Source: Marchantia polymorpha subsp. ruderalis (lineage: Eukaryota > Streptophyta > Marchantiopsida > Marchantiales > Marchantiaceae). From it: a stretch of DNA of 64,000 bases. The translations under genes and the position numbers were made by a program. Shown in pieces: positions 24,642 to 39,225 of the stretch (position 1 is the first letter of the stretch; each line of letters begins with the position of its first letter). Where the stretch lies: NCBI GenBank assembly GCA_037833965.1, contig AP031351.1, positions 11,172,501 through 11,236,500 of the forward strand. The letters run 5' to 3'. The notes under the pieces were generated by a model that worked only from the letters and a program-made list of their open reading frames with translations, did no database searches and had not been told where the DNA came from.

Positions 24642-27600
24642 TTAAGGCCCATCGTGACTAACACTGTGAATTTTTTTTATTTTCAGGCGCAATTTCTGGC
24701 TTGAATCACCTTCTGGCCTGCTTACCCGAGAAACCGCAGGCTTTTCAGAAGGTAGTGCATGTTTCTCTTCCGCATGAAGGCTCTTCGTCTTATTTACATC
24801 GAGCTTTTGAACTTTACGTTCTTCCTTCTCCCGCTTGCGCTGCTCCTTCTCCTCCTTTCTTTTGCGCTTTCGCTCTTGATACTCGCTATCTTCTTCCTTC
24901 GATCGCTTCTTCTCTTGATTTTCAGATTCATCATCCCTGTCCCGGTGATGCTTTTTCTTCTCCTTTTTATGTTTTCTATCTTTTTTGTCCTTTTTATCCT
25001 TCTTATCCTTCCTCTCCTTACCGTCAGATCCTTCCACATGAGTCGTCAGACTGGGCACCTCTACAGGCTTCATGTCACTCGCTGTAGATGTTCCACCTGA
25101 TGGCTCTGGTTGACTATCTGTAGTATGCTGAATATCCTGCGAATCCCACTGTTCTTTAGAAGAGCCATTCTGAGACATTTTGAAGCTTCCCGACATTCCT
25201 GACTTCGGCCCCAACCGTATCGGACTAGAGCTCTCTCCGGCATCATGACCTCCAGTTTCACGGAAACCATTGGCGTCACCTTCACTACCTATGCTAGATC
25301 CTTGCTGCATTCTGTGCACCCCCAAGTTCTGATCCTCGGTGTCAAATGTCTCCTCTTTGATAGGATGAACATCATCTTCAGCAGGATCAATTTCACCCTC
25401 TTCAACTTGCGGACTTGTAACCTCTTCTTTCACCCGAGAAGCACCAACAGCCTCGTCCCTCTTTCCTTGATAGCTACTGACAGGACTTTCTGCAACACTC
25501 TTTTCAACCTTCACACTAATATGCACAGACGTAGGAGATTGGGAAGCTGCTAAGTCCGTGACAGCTCCCTTTTCGTGAGATCCGACTGAAACTTCCATAG
25601 GACTTCCACCTGCATCACTAGATGCTGGCTTCAGCCGCAACTTCACCTTACCAACCCTTGGACCTGACTTTACTGATTCTCTCCCTCCTGAATTTGCACT
25701 TGCAGTAGGAACTTCTTCTTTGGGAAGAACGTTTGGTCGAACCGGGACGACACGAATTCGAAGAGGTTCTGGCCGTGGTGGCTGGAAAGTTATTTTCAGC
25801 GGCTGTGTAACCTTGGGCTTCAGCTCTTTTGGTTGTACTTTGTCTGGGGCGATTTTCTGCAAAATTGGCGCCGGTATAGCCGATGCGTCCCCTCTTCGGT
25901 AGAGAGACGCTGGTCTGCGATTCAAAGTATCAAATAATCGTCATGAGTACCTTGGACACGCTACCTGACAGAAATCGCATAGACAAACAACAGGGCCATT
26001 GCGCTGGAACCGTTCAGATATGGAACAGTAAGTCCGAAATCATAGACTGGGTGGAAAAAGAATTTAACATACCTGCCAGCGAGAATTTGCAACACCGAGA
26101 AAATGTGATGACGCAACAGCACATTAGAAAATGATTCGCTGCTGTCAAATTGCTCTAAGAGTGCAGCTAGAGTGGAACCGCTCATAGTTGTGCTTATTTC
26201 ATCTTTAAGTAGACAAATATTGATAACATGCTCCATGACTTTACATTGAACTGCAATCATAACCCAAAGTTGGATGTCAACCACAACCTCTATGATACAA
26301 GACAAAAAAATTTGATTTGCAAGACGTGGCGCTAGTCAATTTTAACCTTAACTCGTAAACTTGAACGCCGAACACTGCAAACTGCATTGACTGGTCTAAA
26401 AGCTAACCTTAAGTGCATTCACGGCAATGCACAAAACAATGGACAAACCTACTCGAATAATGAAACAATCTAAACATCCCATACATCATGTAATGTATAC
26501 CTGTCAAAGACGGATCCTTTTTAACGAGACGAAGAGCCAGGTTGACAGAAGCATCGAGACCCCGGAACCTCGCCTCCAATTCAAGTAGAGCTTGCAATGC
26601 ATTAACGCGAACTTGTCTAGTACTAGACTGTGCATCTCCAAATGGCTGCAGTAGCCTCTCCAAGCTCTCCTGCCAAGCAACGAACAATGTCGGATACATA
26701 TATTTAGAAAAGGCTCAAGAGAACCACGATTACGCATTAAAATATCGACGCATATAAAACTCCAGCCGTTGAGACTTACCACAGGCAAGACATCTGAAAA
26801 GTTTATAGCAAGACGAGTCAAAGTATGTATACAGCTAATGGTCAAAACACCGTTGTAGCTCGGCATTAATCTGCAGGTCAAGAAGAAAACGTAAGGTTAG
26901 CAACCGCAAGTCGGTAACCTGTTACACGGACACGCGAAAGACTGACTAGGTCAGTCTGCAATTTCGATGATTGCGAGCTGCGTTGACTCTCATGGTAGTC
27001 GTGTCACGAAAAGTTCTTGAAAGTTCTACCCAAAAAGTAGGTTTGCTCCTCGAACTTATGTTTGTTAATTCAGGTACAAAATTAAACCTGTGAAATTAAT
27101 ACATAAAGAGCTGGAACAATATGTAATTCCTTAATTTGACAGAGGTTAAACCCCTAAAGGTGAGAAAGCTGTCTACCTGTCATACTGCAAAAATCGGTCA
27201 ATTTGCTTCAAGAACTTCGAGAAATTCTGAAGATTCTGCAAGTCATAGATCCACGATCAGAATAATTATCCCAATTAATAGTGTCGTTTTGAATGGGGTA
27301 AATGGGACGGAAAAACATTTGTGATGTTTTTCCATCACCTTTCCTCGTTGAATATGGAGACGAAGAACGAGGTCTTGTCAACTGATCAAGCTAATAAGCC
27401 ATGCTAAGCAACGATCCTGGGCATGTCAGATACAAGTCACCACTACACATCAAAATGCCATCATAAATAAAAGATCTGAAACTGAAAGTTAGAGAATTAT
27501 ACCTGCTGCCCAAACTCAAGACTGCCAATGGCTTCAATCACTGAAGCAAGCCAGAACACGTCTGAATACTGGTTGCCACTATTATCATTGTGCTGCATGT

Positions 27601-30600
27601 AACAAGTGTTCACTACTCAGCATAAGGTTGAAGCCAAAAGTATGTGGCGGAATTCATATGAATTTGAAGACGGATATCAGATAATTTTTCAGCAAATTAG
27701 GAGCATGCATACAAGAGGCAGGGTAATCAGTGGGTAGAGGCACGGAACAGACGAGATAATATACGATCAGCCTTCGGAGACTGAAGCATCTCAAACTTAG
27801 GTGTTGCATGTCAAAGGTGCCAACGAAATATACTAGATTGAAAACAAGAAGAAGATGATGCTCGAAAAGCTGAGACCAGTCATAAGGAAGCACGGAACAT
27901 AGTCGACAGAAATAGCAAAGATGGCTTACAATTGCCGTCGTATACTTAAATGATTGATGAAGATGACAGACACAAAAAGATTTCAACAAATTCATTTGGA
28001 ACAATTTACTGATAAAATATACACGCAACAAAGGTATATTTACCACATTTTCTTACGATGGCTATAATCGAGAGATTATGATGATGCATTGAAGACAATC
28101 TAAAGCGATTCCTCGTTTTAATGAAAAACTGGCACCCGGCAGGACCATGGGACGCAAGATTGATTGCAACTCCCGGACAGGTTATTGCTTTAGTTTCAAG
28201 ATCTCCATGTTGGATGATCGTAAATGCAACTGGGGCTTCCCATGTTACAAAAAACCCCAGTGGCAACCATCAGCCACAATTCTACAACACTTTGCAATAG
28301 GAACCTTGAAACGAACTTCAAGAAGTGATCATGTTGAAGAACTTCTAAAACCTCTGCAACTTGACATGAAAGCCAAATTTGTAAAAAGCCATCCATTCAT
28401 GTCTACAATTATTTGATAACAGAAATCGACCTTCAGTATATGGAGGATGAAGTCGGTTGCTTCGACTGGACTTTTACCGTCACTGCCACGAACAGACGCA
28501 ACTGCGCCCGGTATGGCCTGCAAAAATGAACCAATCATACTGAATGACATCTGCCATCTATGATTTCGTAATTCCATCATGAGCTTTGATGGTAACAACA
28601 AATTGGAAATAAAAAAACCAATCTGGTCCCAAAAAGGGTAAACTAATAAAAGATTGAAAGATGAGAGCTGAGAGCCGTTAAGGACCTCAAGAACGAGGTA
28701 TTCTGCTAGGTCGTGGAAGTCATTTGACCTGCGGAGCGAAAATAATGAGAAGAATTTAGGCAAAACTTCTTGTTTGCAAATGACATGCTTGACAAAGATT
28801 CAACGTTGATATACATGTTAATAACAGCACAAAATGTTCTCTTGACACATGAGTTCTTCAAGGAATTGCGAGCGGTAAAGGTAATGCCTTCGGTTATCAC
28901 CTTGGGAGCCCGATGTCAGGATCACATCTGCGACTCTTATAGAACTTTATGAGATTTGATAGGCCTGTCCAGCTGGTAGCCTGAACAGTTTCAGCAAGAC
29001 TGAATGTGAGAGAAAAGCAGAAATCAAGGGGACCGGTTTTCTTCGAAAACACTTGTCCATTCACGAGTTCGTTAATAGTTAGAGGATGTTTGATACCAAC
29101 CTCCGTGGCCGTTCTTGCAAGCGCAGAAGCGGCTTCAATCCTCACGCGACAATAGACCTACAAGCACGTGTAAGTGCATTAGTGATAGGTCCTGATTGAT
29201 GTACTAGAGACTTAGAGACTCAATGAATCACCAGAAACCCTCAAAGAAGCTGTAGAGAGACTTAGATTCATTACCTTGGAATCTATCAAACAATTATTGA
29301 GGGCAGTGACAATTCCAAAAGTTGGTCGCGGAAGAGCGCACATTGCTGCAATTGCCTGAAGTTGCCCCACAACATCCCTGTCTTTCTCTAGTTGATTAAT
29401 CTGTACCCCCGGCATCATCAGCAACATGAGTCTAAATACATCAGTTTTGGATGACTTAGTACAGTCTACCATCCACTCCAGAGTTTCTGTCTCACCTCAA
29501 AACTTTTAACCAGCCAACCATCACAGTATGTCACTAAGAGGATCATTTTGTTGTCACTGATAACAGTGACAATGTCCACGTATTGAGCAGACCCGTGACT
29601 CTTATAAAAAGGAAGGACTTGTTGTCTATCAGAAACCACCATATCAATGATCTAAACATATTGATCATGCAAGATTATACTGATCTAGCGGAAGTGAATA
29701 ATTTCATACCCACATCTGCTCAGGCTGATGTAATTGAATTTCAGCTATGTACTCCATCTGAGGATCCGCTCGCAACCACAGCAACGGAGACTCCATGCTG
29801 CATATGCAATCCATCGGTTTATGCATGTTTGATATGATGTACAAAGCAGGTTACCATTTGAATCAAATAAGTTATGAAAGCGCTCATGCAGATGACTCAC
29901 CTCACACGCATGTCAGGAGCTGCAGCATCCACACTATCGTCTGCAGGTTCAGCTTTACTTCCTTTTTTAGGTTTGGCAATACGCCTGCCTGCAAGCTTTG
30001 AGTGACATTGTATCTCTAAAAGTTGGTAGGTCTCTCCAGCCATGGGAAGGCTGGGTTGATCGTACATGCCATCTAGCTCATGCACCCGGATGCTCATCAT
30101 ACCTGGCCACCCTGGATCAGGTGTTACTGGCTTGCTTCCTGTCTGAGTATCAGTTGTAGCCAGGTCTGAAGCTGCAGTAGACTCACGACGTACAGCAAGC
30201 TCGACCATGTTACGTCGCTTGCTATAGGCGAAACCCATTCTGGAAATAAATCCACATTGCGAAGTCAAATTGTTATCTCAGTATCTTCCTAGGTACAGGC
30301 GGAATATGATTAGCCTCTTACTATAGCTTTTGACCCTTTCATTAATATGAATATAATGTACAAATTTTTCAAATATCATGCATGAGCAGGCTGGAGAGAT
30401 CAAACAGCAAACCTTAGACGCGGGCAGCCAGATGACTCTACCCAACGAGGGAAAAATTCCTTCAAAAATGGGCGCTCCAAATTTCCAAGCTTATTTGCAA
30501 AATGACGAAACTAAATACCGAAAAATGCGTTAAAATTTTCACGACTGCCAAAAACCTAAAGATATCCTCGAAATACGTAAAGAAGTTTCACTGTAGAGCT

Positions 30601-33600
30601 AACAGAAGTAAATATACCACAGTATATCAGGAAAAAACAAATTACATAAATCAATCAAGATATGCAAAGTCAGCTCATTGATGCTACTAAACAACCCATC
30701 AATTTCGGAAGGCCAACAAAGCTGAACAGGGAAATCAGTACTAAAGACTTTGGACTCAAGACGTTCCGTTACGATTTAGGTGCATATCGAACCTCTTTGG
30801 TGCTCAGAGTCCGCATATGACGTACAGGATCCTGAGCTCGAAGAATAATGCGCTGCAGAATCTGAATTTAGAATAGCACACGACTTTCAAAAACTTTCTC
30901 TGGAGGCGTAATCACAAATGCAGGGCAGTTTTTCCTCACGTGTCAGACACAGAAGTCGAAAATCTAGAGGAATCATTATTCGCCTGTTTCTGCAAGGAAT
31001 AATCGCACACTTCACCTTTTTAAAAGGTTCCGGGCCCATTTGCTTCTCCAACATCTGAACAACAGCAGTCTGCACCAGCTCCGAAATTCGACCACAGATA
31101 GTCAGGAGCATTTTAAGCATTCACTTCAAAAAAACCTCGATGCACCTGATGCCAGCATTTCAAGCGCAGAAGTACAAGAACGAAAAATTAAGATCAATAT
31201 CTCCGCAAATTTATCCTGTGATAAGACGCTACGTTTATATCTCTTTATGTATCTTCCGAACTATGTTGTAAACAACGAATCTACTGTCGGAAAAGGTCTC
31301 GTTCCCGTACGATAATTGCATGACTCCCAATGCAACTTAAGCGGATATTAAAAGAAAGAAGTCAATGAAAGCAGTTTTGGAGACAGTTGAAACTGAGAAA
31401 AATATATTGGACAAGGACCAAACTTGTGAACTGCTGTGTTAAGCTCAGGAACGCGCCTGCGCGATCCAATACAAGGGACACCCTGGAGAAGTTTTTAAAA
31501 CTTAAGGGTTCGAGGTCCAGTGTGGCTGGAGAGAGATCCGCCTAGTAGTTTGGTTCCTCCCCGTCTAGATTCTGTGATTGACCGAAGTTTATCTGTCACC
31601 AAAGTTTCAAGGTATCCAACTTCCGTCCACCTTAAATCTACTCCTAAGGACAGTTTTGTTGCCCTCGCAATGTTCTGCACCTGGCAGGTCTCCCTTGCGT
31701 CCCTCAGGCATCCAGGAGACTTCGACCGTACGGGTGATACGGCGTATGATAAAGCTGTATACTTCAATTAAGTTTTGCAAAATACGTTCATGGGGTTCAC
31801 TTCAGACCATATTGCAACTAGAACTTTTCGTGTGGTTTGCTAATACCGTTCTACGCTAAGCTTTACGCTGTATAGCTGCTAGCATAGAGCTATTGATGGT
31901 ATAGGCACTCCATACTGCTGCTCCATATTCTAGGGCAGAATATTCTGTCGCATCAAATAGTATTGTAATCAAGCACATTTCGATGTTTAGACTGAACTCG
32001 CCAGTGCTTGACTGCCATACTCTAAAAATCACAAACACCGCACCCTGGCATGCGCGCTGCTGGTAATTGTGAAGTACAAGATGTATTTAAGCAGAAAAGT
32101 AGATTGTGGTCAGTTCATGACACGAATACACCTAAGACATGGACAATTTGGGCAGTGATCAAATCACATAGTCGAAGGTGTACGTACAGCCTTCCAAACA
32201 CGAATCTGACCAAGCGCTCCAAGTGTTTCAACTCCATACTGGTCTGTTCGACCGACAGATGGCCAGCTCAAAACCGGGGCTCCTTCCACATCCACCGTAC
32301 ACACAGCTTCATTTGCCTGCCAGCGATACTTGTTAGCAAAAAAATCTGAGTAACTGAAGTGAAAGTAACTTCACCGGGTGAGATCTTAAGAATATGAGCA
32401 CAAGCTAGGCTCCAGTAATACAATACCAAAGCTTCAATGACTTACTTTGTACCGGCGATAACGTGCTTCATTGTTGCCCATGTGACGTTTGACAAATTGA
32501 TCACTTAAGAATCCAGCGAGGCCTTCCAACAACCATGCTGCAAGATGTAACAGAAATATCAACCACGTGCATGAAATATGAAACCCCCCTTATGACCATG
32601 CTCGGGAAAATCTATCACAAAATGATCCAAATCTTGGGGTCTGAATACATTCACGATGTTGCTAGTCAAGTATTGGAAAACAATAACAGGAATACAATGT
32701 TGCGGAAATTGGTGCAGTTCTGAGCAGCTACCGTCTGCTGGTGTATCTGGTGTAATAAAAACACCAAACCACTGCTGTGCGAGAGCATGGGCTAATTTTA
32801 CTTGCGTGTTAAATGCCTGCAAAAAACCAGCGCGTAAGCTCCAAATTGTGAAAAACCATATTAATCCGCGCTGTAGACCATATGGACAAGTCTTAGATGG
32901 CTTCTGAATTGTTATCCCTTTTACCTAGAAGACATTCGTTTACTTGGAGGCCTTTAACAACAAATTGACTCACAGAAATTAATTACTCCTCATAGTTGAC
33001 TTTTCGTAAATATCCCTTACGAGGTTCAAGTCAAAGGGATGAGTACATAGATAACAAGCATCCATGAATATAGTTCAGTACAATATCTATCTGAACACCT
33101 GATCACATCATTTACCTGATCTATTATTCTATCGTCAACGAGCAGATGTGAGCTGATGGTAACCATAGAGGCACCTATAGAAACTGAACTGGAAGCAGAT
33201 TCGGAATCGATAAAAACTTGTTTGTAGCACCCAAAAGGGAATGGAGCACCGAGATATTCCTCGTAGGTACTGCATAAGGAGGACATGCACGGAGTGATTT
33301 AGAGAGACAAGTTAAACAAGAACACGAAAATCAGTGCAATTGATGGAATTCGGGGGCCTTTTTGAGGCTACACATAATGAATGCACATGTGGACGCTTAT
33401 CGGATCTGCAAGCATCTACTTCACCTTCAACGACGACTCATAATAGTCCGAAGTAAAACGGAGATACAACAATCTCACAAGCATCTTATAATCATATATT
33501 TGTTTGTAGACACAGGCAAAAAGGGCGATTCACAGGATGGCATTTCTAAATTAACAGCTATAGCGTCCGAGAAGATCTTCTCATTTAACGTGGGTTCGTC

Positions 33601-36600
33601 AGGGACATCTTAAAAGCAAGCAGTAGTCTCTCACAGACCTTGGAACCTTCATTCTAGCTTCACCTGTCCTACACGAGCCGCTTAGAATCCACTATGCCAT
33701 GTAGTCCCTTTGAACCATGAATTTATGGCTACGAGCTAAGGATTTGTCGATAACTGTAGATATAGAAATTGTAATGGGGAAAATACAGTTCAAAGAACTC
33801 AAGGAACCAAAACTTTTGGTATATTACGTGCAGATGAATATCGAGCAGTATTGTATGGACAGAAGTAGCGGATATCATTCACATCGAAACAGCAAAGGCA
33901 GAACAACGAGAAAATACTATTTGGTTTGGTGGTAGATGTATAAGAGTGCTAGCTCGTAGGTGCGTGGAAAAGAACTTTTTGTGTTCTGGAAGCCGCCCAG
34001 AGACCATATATGCCTTGATATTTTTAGTTCGGGTCGAGTGGAGGATCACCTAATACAGCCTGAAATATACATACAAGTAGGCAGCAAAGAAATTTAAAGA
34101 GCTTCTAGGTTGATAAGAGATTCTGTAAAACTCTGATGGAGCAAGGGCCGACTAGGAGGAAGCTGCTTAGTAACTCTGTGAGCCTTCCCTCCAAAAACCC
34201 ATGACCTGTGTGAAAAAAAACTGGCCATTTACACTTCATAAACAATATATCGTAGATAAAACGTAGGAAGGAAAATTGAAAGTTAAAAAGTTATTGTGTA
34301 GGTAATAAAGAAGTACGACCTAGGCCAGAAAAATAAAAGTTTTGCGTGAATAATAGCAGGACGAAGGTAAGGACATGAGAAAAGAGAGTGCAGTGGTTAC
34401 TGCTTGTATCATAACGACAACAGAAGACAGTCTCCGATAGCAGGGATAAAAGAAAATGGAAAAAAGACGTCCAAGAATAAAGACTGGATGGTCTCAATAA
34501 ACAAAAATAACACTGCATGAGAATGAGTGAGTCGAAGGTTAATATAAATGGGACGAGAGTCTACAAATGACATCAGTAGATAGCATCGGCATGCATGTTA
34601 AGAGAGTTTAGGGTTTAGGGTTGCAAAAATTGCAGCAAGATAACCAAGGAGAAGATGTGCAGTCTGGACAACTCATATTCATACCTTCTAAACAAGCAGC
34701 CAGACAGTTTGAAGGATTCTGGACAGATATGATAAAATGCTCTTCAAGTTTGGCAAAGTGGTGAGCATGTAGGCACCGTGGCCAACCACTGACTTCATGT
34801 GTCAATAACCGATGCAACTCAGACCTTCAACTGTTTGAGAACTAGCATATTTCAGGCGGTTCAGTACTCACAGAGCAGCTTTCAGAGAACTTATAGAGGT
34901 GTACTATACACAGCAGTCGAGATCATGGTGTCGACATATCTGAGTAGGATCCAGTACTTCTCTTCACAGATTTAACCCCGCTGGTTTATGTGACTTATGG
35001 ACAAAACTGGAGAAGTATGAGCACTTGAGTCAGCTAAGTTATGAATAGAGCATATGAGTCTGCTAAATGTGGGATACTATCCGAGTAACACACGTATCTA
35101 AAGAAACGACCTACAAGGAACTATCAAGTGGCATGACAGTAATCTTGACAATGAGTAGGGGGACTATATACAGATAACATATTCACACTCTTGGTAACCG
35201 ACAGATTTTACAACCCCAAAAGTTGCAAATATGGATCCGTTGAACCCATACCACCACAACCCCTGTTCCGAGTAATTTGTACATTTCGCTTTGATATGCA
35301 TAACTCCAAACAACTACTCCGATCAGGTGTTCCAAAGTTTGACCCGGGCTGGGAAAATGCATATAAAAAAGAGCTGCAAATTATAAATGAGCGAGTGATC
35401 ATTATTCCTTCAGATCCTTGAGAAGCAGAACTGGTTGTTGGCAAAGGTAAAACGATAAAGGACGGACCTTCAAAGTTACCTTGAAAGAAAGTGGAAGAAG
35501 CTAACTGTACATTGTAGTTTTGTGGCATCACCCGGCATACACATGTGTGAAATCATTGGATTTGACCGATCAGGAAGCACCACCAGAGGGGCAACCACCA
35601 ACGAAATGTTACTAGCTGTGGTGGGTATGCTGAGGTCGTAAGCATAGGTTTTAAGCGAAGAGTTTTCATCCCTGTAAACCTGTGGACCATGTACAGAATC
35701 AAGCAAATTCAAAGATGGCATCCCCTTCATACTCTAACTTGAGCATGCTCTGGTTATCATGCACATGAGCGAAAGATTCTTATAGAATTAGCAGTGTCAT
35801 AAAATTCTAAGTTCTACGTAAATCTTTCACTCTCGTACATCATTCTGGGGCAAATTGTGGCACACAACCTTCGACCTCATCCTCGGTAAAATTAGCTTAA
35901 AATATGACCATGAGTACGCTAGTGCGAGCAAACTGCATCATACGCTACATCCTGCTTCAAAGAAAGAGTTCACGCTGCCTTCCGTCCTTACAAAACAAAG
36001 TAAACAATTTACGTTTTTAAGGAAATATACAGCTCCTAACTTTGGAAACAATTCTCAGAGTGGCTCACCTGGTAAAGAAGTTTGCCACTGCTGACGGCAA
36101 TGTATTCAGAACGAACAGTGAATTCGAGCGAGTAACTGCCAAAAGCATATTGGTATACTTTAATGAGACTAAGCACAAGAAATTACTAGCATGAGGCATA
36201 CATATGAAATGCACAACGACAGCCTTAGATAAGACAGCACCTTGTAGAAGAGCTGACCAAGGTATTCTGAGAACAAATATGATGTATTCAAATATGATGA
36301 GTTGGGTATGGAATATTAACTGATTCAATTTATTTTGATGCAAATGTCTTCCAAAGATGCGCACAAATCCTCACGACATGCTTTGCTGGATCATGGAGGC
36401 AAACACATACCTACATCGCTCGGACGTTGAGTCCACACAGGGGAACCAGCACCTTGCCCTTCTCAGCTGACTATTGGTGTGAAAGACGTTCCGGTGGAAG
36501 TAAGCTCCAGCAGTGGGTTTTTCAACCCAATACTGCACGTGAATGAGTTTCAACCGCTGTACACAAACATCATAAGATACTAGTCCTCAGCGAAATCCAG

Positions 36601-37890
36601 TCAGTGTAGAGATAGAGACCTTACACAAGCATTTAGAATTACGAGTCTATGAGATCATCTCGTAGACTAGTAATCATCTCATACATCTCATTGAGATGTC
36701 TGAGCTCTAAAAAAAAAGCGAGAATCGTCTGAAGATTGGTTTTATTATGGTATAATAAAGCCAATCTTTATCGTTATTTTAGGTTACATTATAACCTACA
36801 ATAACGATATGGTTGGAAATGCCGAATTGAGAACAGAGAAAAGAGACAATAAATGACCTGCCATTGATTGTACTGCGAAATTTATAAACAAGGCCAATGT
36901 ACGGACCACACAAAAAAACGAAGAAAGAAGTGGATATTATGATGCCTTCCTTAAAAGCATACAACAGATACCTTATTCAATACGAGAAGGATCCGGCAGT
37001 TCATGTAAAAAACACAGCAGAAAATACTTATGATTGGCACAGAAGTATCACTGAGAACTTTCATAAGGATTAAACAATTATGCGATTATGCGGTATGGAT
37101 ACAAGAAAAGTGCGTACAAAAACTGGAGAAGACCGAGAAGTCGTGCGCATTATCAGAAGCAAAATTTGAACCTCAGTTAAATAACTCAGTACTGATTGAT
37201 TATATGTTGAAAGAGTAGTATTACCTCATTCGCGGAACCAGGTGTTAGTAAGTTTGAAGCTTCAGGCTTTGTCTCCGATGTTGTCTGAGGGATTCCATTG
37301 TCTCTAGAGTCTGATAATGCTTGCTCGGGTGGAGATTGACCCTGACTGGCATCTATGGAGTTACCGGCAGCATCCAAAAGGGATATCAAAAGCTCTGGAA
37401 CCATTTCCTCTTCCAAAGTGGCCACGTATCTAGGATACCCAATATCAGCCGCCTCAGCTGGGGAGCTTGGTATGGATGCTCCATTCCTATCCTGCTTATT
37501 CACACAATGAACCTGCTGTAGCTCAAAATTTACGGGGTTACCGTCGACCAAAACTTTCTCGATGTGCAGACCACGAGCATGGAGCCCTATCACTCCACTC
37601 TTGGGTGCCACCACCTTCAACTCCGTATACCTATCCAAAAACATAACTCCAAAGAATCAATTTGGAAACCACAAATCAGGTACTTGCATTCGGTTCCAGT
37701 CAGTACAGGGAAGGAATTGAATTTTAGCAACTAAGACTCCTCACCCGTAAATACGCTGTTCTGCGATATCAACAGCAACGCAGAGTTTCTGATCGCGTAT
37801 TGTACAGCACCAGCTTTCATCAGGTCTGCTGACTGCTTCTGCATTGGGAGGACGACTATCCCTCTGCTTCTGCTTGCGCTGTTTTGCCAT
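24642..37890 (-). CDS. TAF2: Transcription initiation factor TFIID subunit 2
   Basis: Twenty-five exons on the complement: 24642..25914, 26073..26250, 26501..26669, 26780..26870, 27177..27235, 27503..27592, 28431..28517, 28686..28728, 28901..28980, 29101..29157, 29275..29400, 29710..29797, 29901..30239, 30413..30510, 30793..30861, 31016..31069, 32188..32316, 32446..32537, 32732..32816, 33116..33269, 35480..35679, 36069..36135, 36411..36556, 37225..37630, 37745..37890. All borders are GT-AG and phases close to 1441 aa. Landmarks: [78 protein letters not shown] and [15 protein letters not shown]. The fold is that of M1 aminopeptidases, but the HExxH zinc site reads [10 protein letters not shown] (residues 382-391), so it is catalytically dead, as known for TAF2. 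In TFIID it helps bind core promoter DNA. Residues about 1310-1400 form a Lys/Glu/Asp-rich tail typical of plant TAF2. The exon 9/10 junction adds two residues relative to what I expect and is the least certain. Confidence 0.95.
33270..35479 (-). other. Long TAF2 intron
   Basis: At 2.2 kb this intron is at least twice as long as any other in the gene. It contains two TTTAGGG telomere-like units near 34606-34622 and otherwise no recognisable element or coding frame. Confidence 0.7.
36638..36809. repeat. Cluster of four hairpins in TAF2 intron 2
   Basis: Four inverted repeats stand one after another: 36638-36674 (arms of 18 bases, two mismatches), 36683-36699 (ACATCTCA/TGAGATGT, perfect), 36732-36768 (AAGATTGG/CCAATCTT plus TTTATTAT/ATAATAAA) and 36769-36809 (TATCGTTATT/AATAACGATA plus AGGTTA/TAACCT). 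They lie inside the intron spanning 36557-37224. They could be nested foldback elements or a structured intronic RNA. Confidence 0.75.
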
Positions 37891-38840
37891 TAATCTCTAT
37901 ACTTGTATTCCAATTCCATGCTTGTATCAAAGCAACAGCTGAAGGAGACCCTAGCAAGAACACATGTCTTTGCCCCAATTTGTAAGCAGCATAAACTGTA
38001 AGTCACCTTCTCCCTTCCAACTACAATTGCAGATTTGAGCTCCAAACTCAGCTGTTTCAAAATACAAATTCTATCAACTCTCAGCTAATAGTTTCGCCGC
38101 GCGACCGTTTTAACTATAAAATCAACTGCTGCATTGTACCATCCCCGCTGATTCTGCCCAAAGAACCACAGGCTGGCATCTACCAGATGAAGAAATATAT
38201 ATGAAATGCAGAGACAAATTCGACACTTTCCACTGCTTCGCAAAAAACCTCGACACCTCCTCTATCACCCCCAGCACACTCATCCTAAAGACCACACCCC
38301 GAGCACCTGCTGCTTCTCCTCCACTTGGTTCCATTCATCGTACGAGCAGCTTTCACATCCTGGCTCGTTGTGCTCTGAGTCCCACGTGATTCGCATCGTT
38401 CCGAAAGTATGTCATGTCATTTTACAAGAACATCCGACAGTTCAAAATCCCGGAGCAGCTCCACAGTCATCCGAACCCGCTCCGCCTACGCCTGCAACAC
38501 GCTCGCTGAAATGGCGCTCATGCTTCCACGGACAGCCAGCAGTCAAAATGTGCAGCAAGCTCTCAATTTATAGCCTTCCCCTCTTCTCTGCGGTCGACGA
38601 GAAGAGGACTTTCCAGACACCGGGACCCATGTGTTCATGACATCCAGCGGGGGCGGCCAACGGCGCGTCGCGAACGCCTCCTATGACGATGGTGGCCCCC
38701 ATGTTCGAAGCTTATTATCGCAGTGCGCTCTGGCGGTCGTGACTACAACTACCATACCAGCTGCCAGTATGCTGCTTATGCAAGGTGTGAAGAAACGGAG
38801 TAAAATAACGAACAAAGAGAGGGGCAAGCAATATAGCTAA
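37891..38840 (-). promoter_or_regulatory. Upstream region of TAF2
   Basis: Moderate-GC DNA between the TAF2 start codon and the AT-rich block. It should hold the 5' untranslated region and promoter. No TATA box or initiator can be assigned with confidence, and the small frames on both strands show no family motif. Confidence 0.4.
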
Positions 38841-39225
38841 AGTTCTAACCAGTCACTTAATGATACTTAGCAAAGTGAAATATGTACTTCTGCATCTCAC
38901 ATATCTCAATTGTCGAATTCAAAAAATTTATAACTATCATACAATATAAATACATCACCTTACATAAATTTCTTTAATCTCTATACTAGCTAGTGTTGCA
39001 CTTATATTATTGAAAACACTCATTACTGTCAAATAGTGTACAACAAATTATAGCAATTTAATATACTATAATAGTCTCTTTACACTCTCTCACAAACACT
39101 ATCATGTCAAAGTACATAGTTTTGAAAATATTATCGTCTATAGTTAAAAAAAATATCAACAATTTACATTCATACTATACAAATTTGAATATGAAAATCT
39201 AGCTCCACCTCAGTCATTTAATACA
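38841..39225. other. AT-rich intergenic DNA
   Basis: Very low GC, no frames, no element edges seen. Confidence 0.4.

Noticed and set aside
34606..34622. Telomere-like TTTAGGGTTTAGGG inside a TAF2 intron
   Set aside because: Only two units; such short motifs are common in plant DNA and do not indicate a former telomere.
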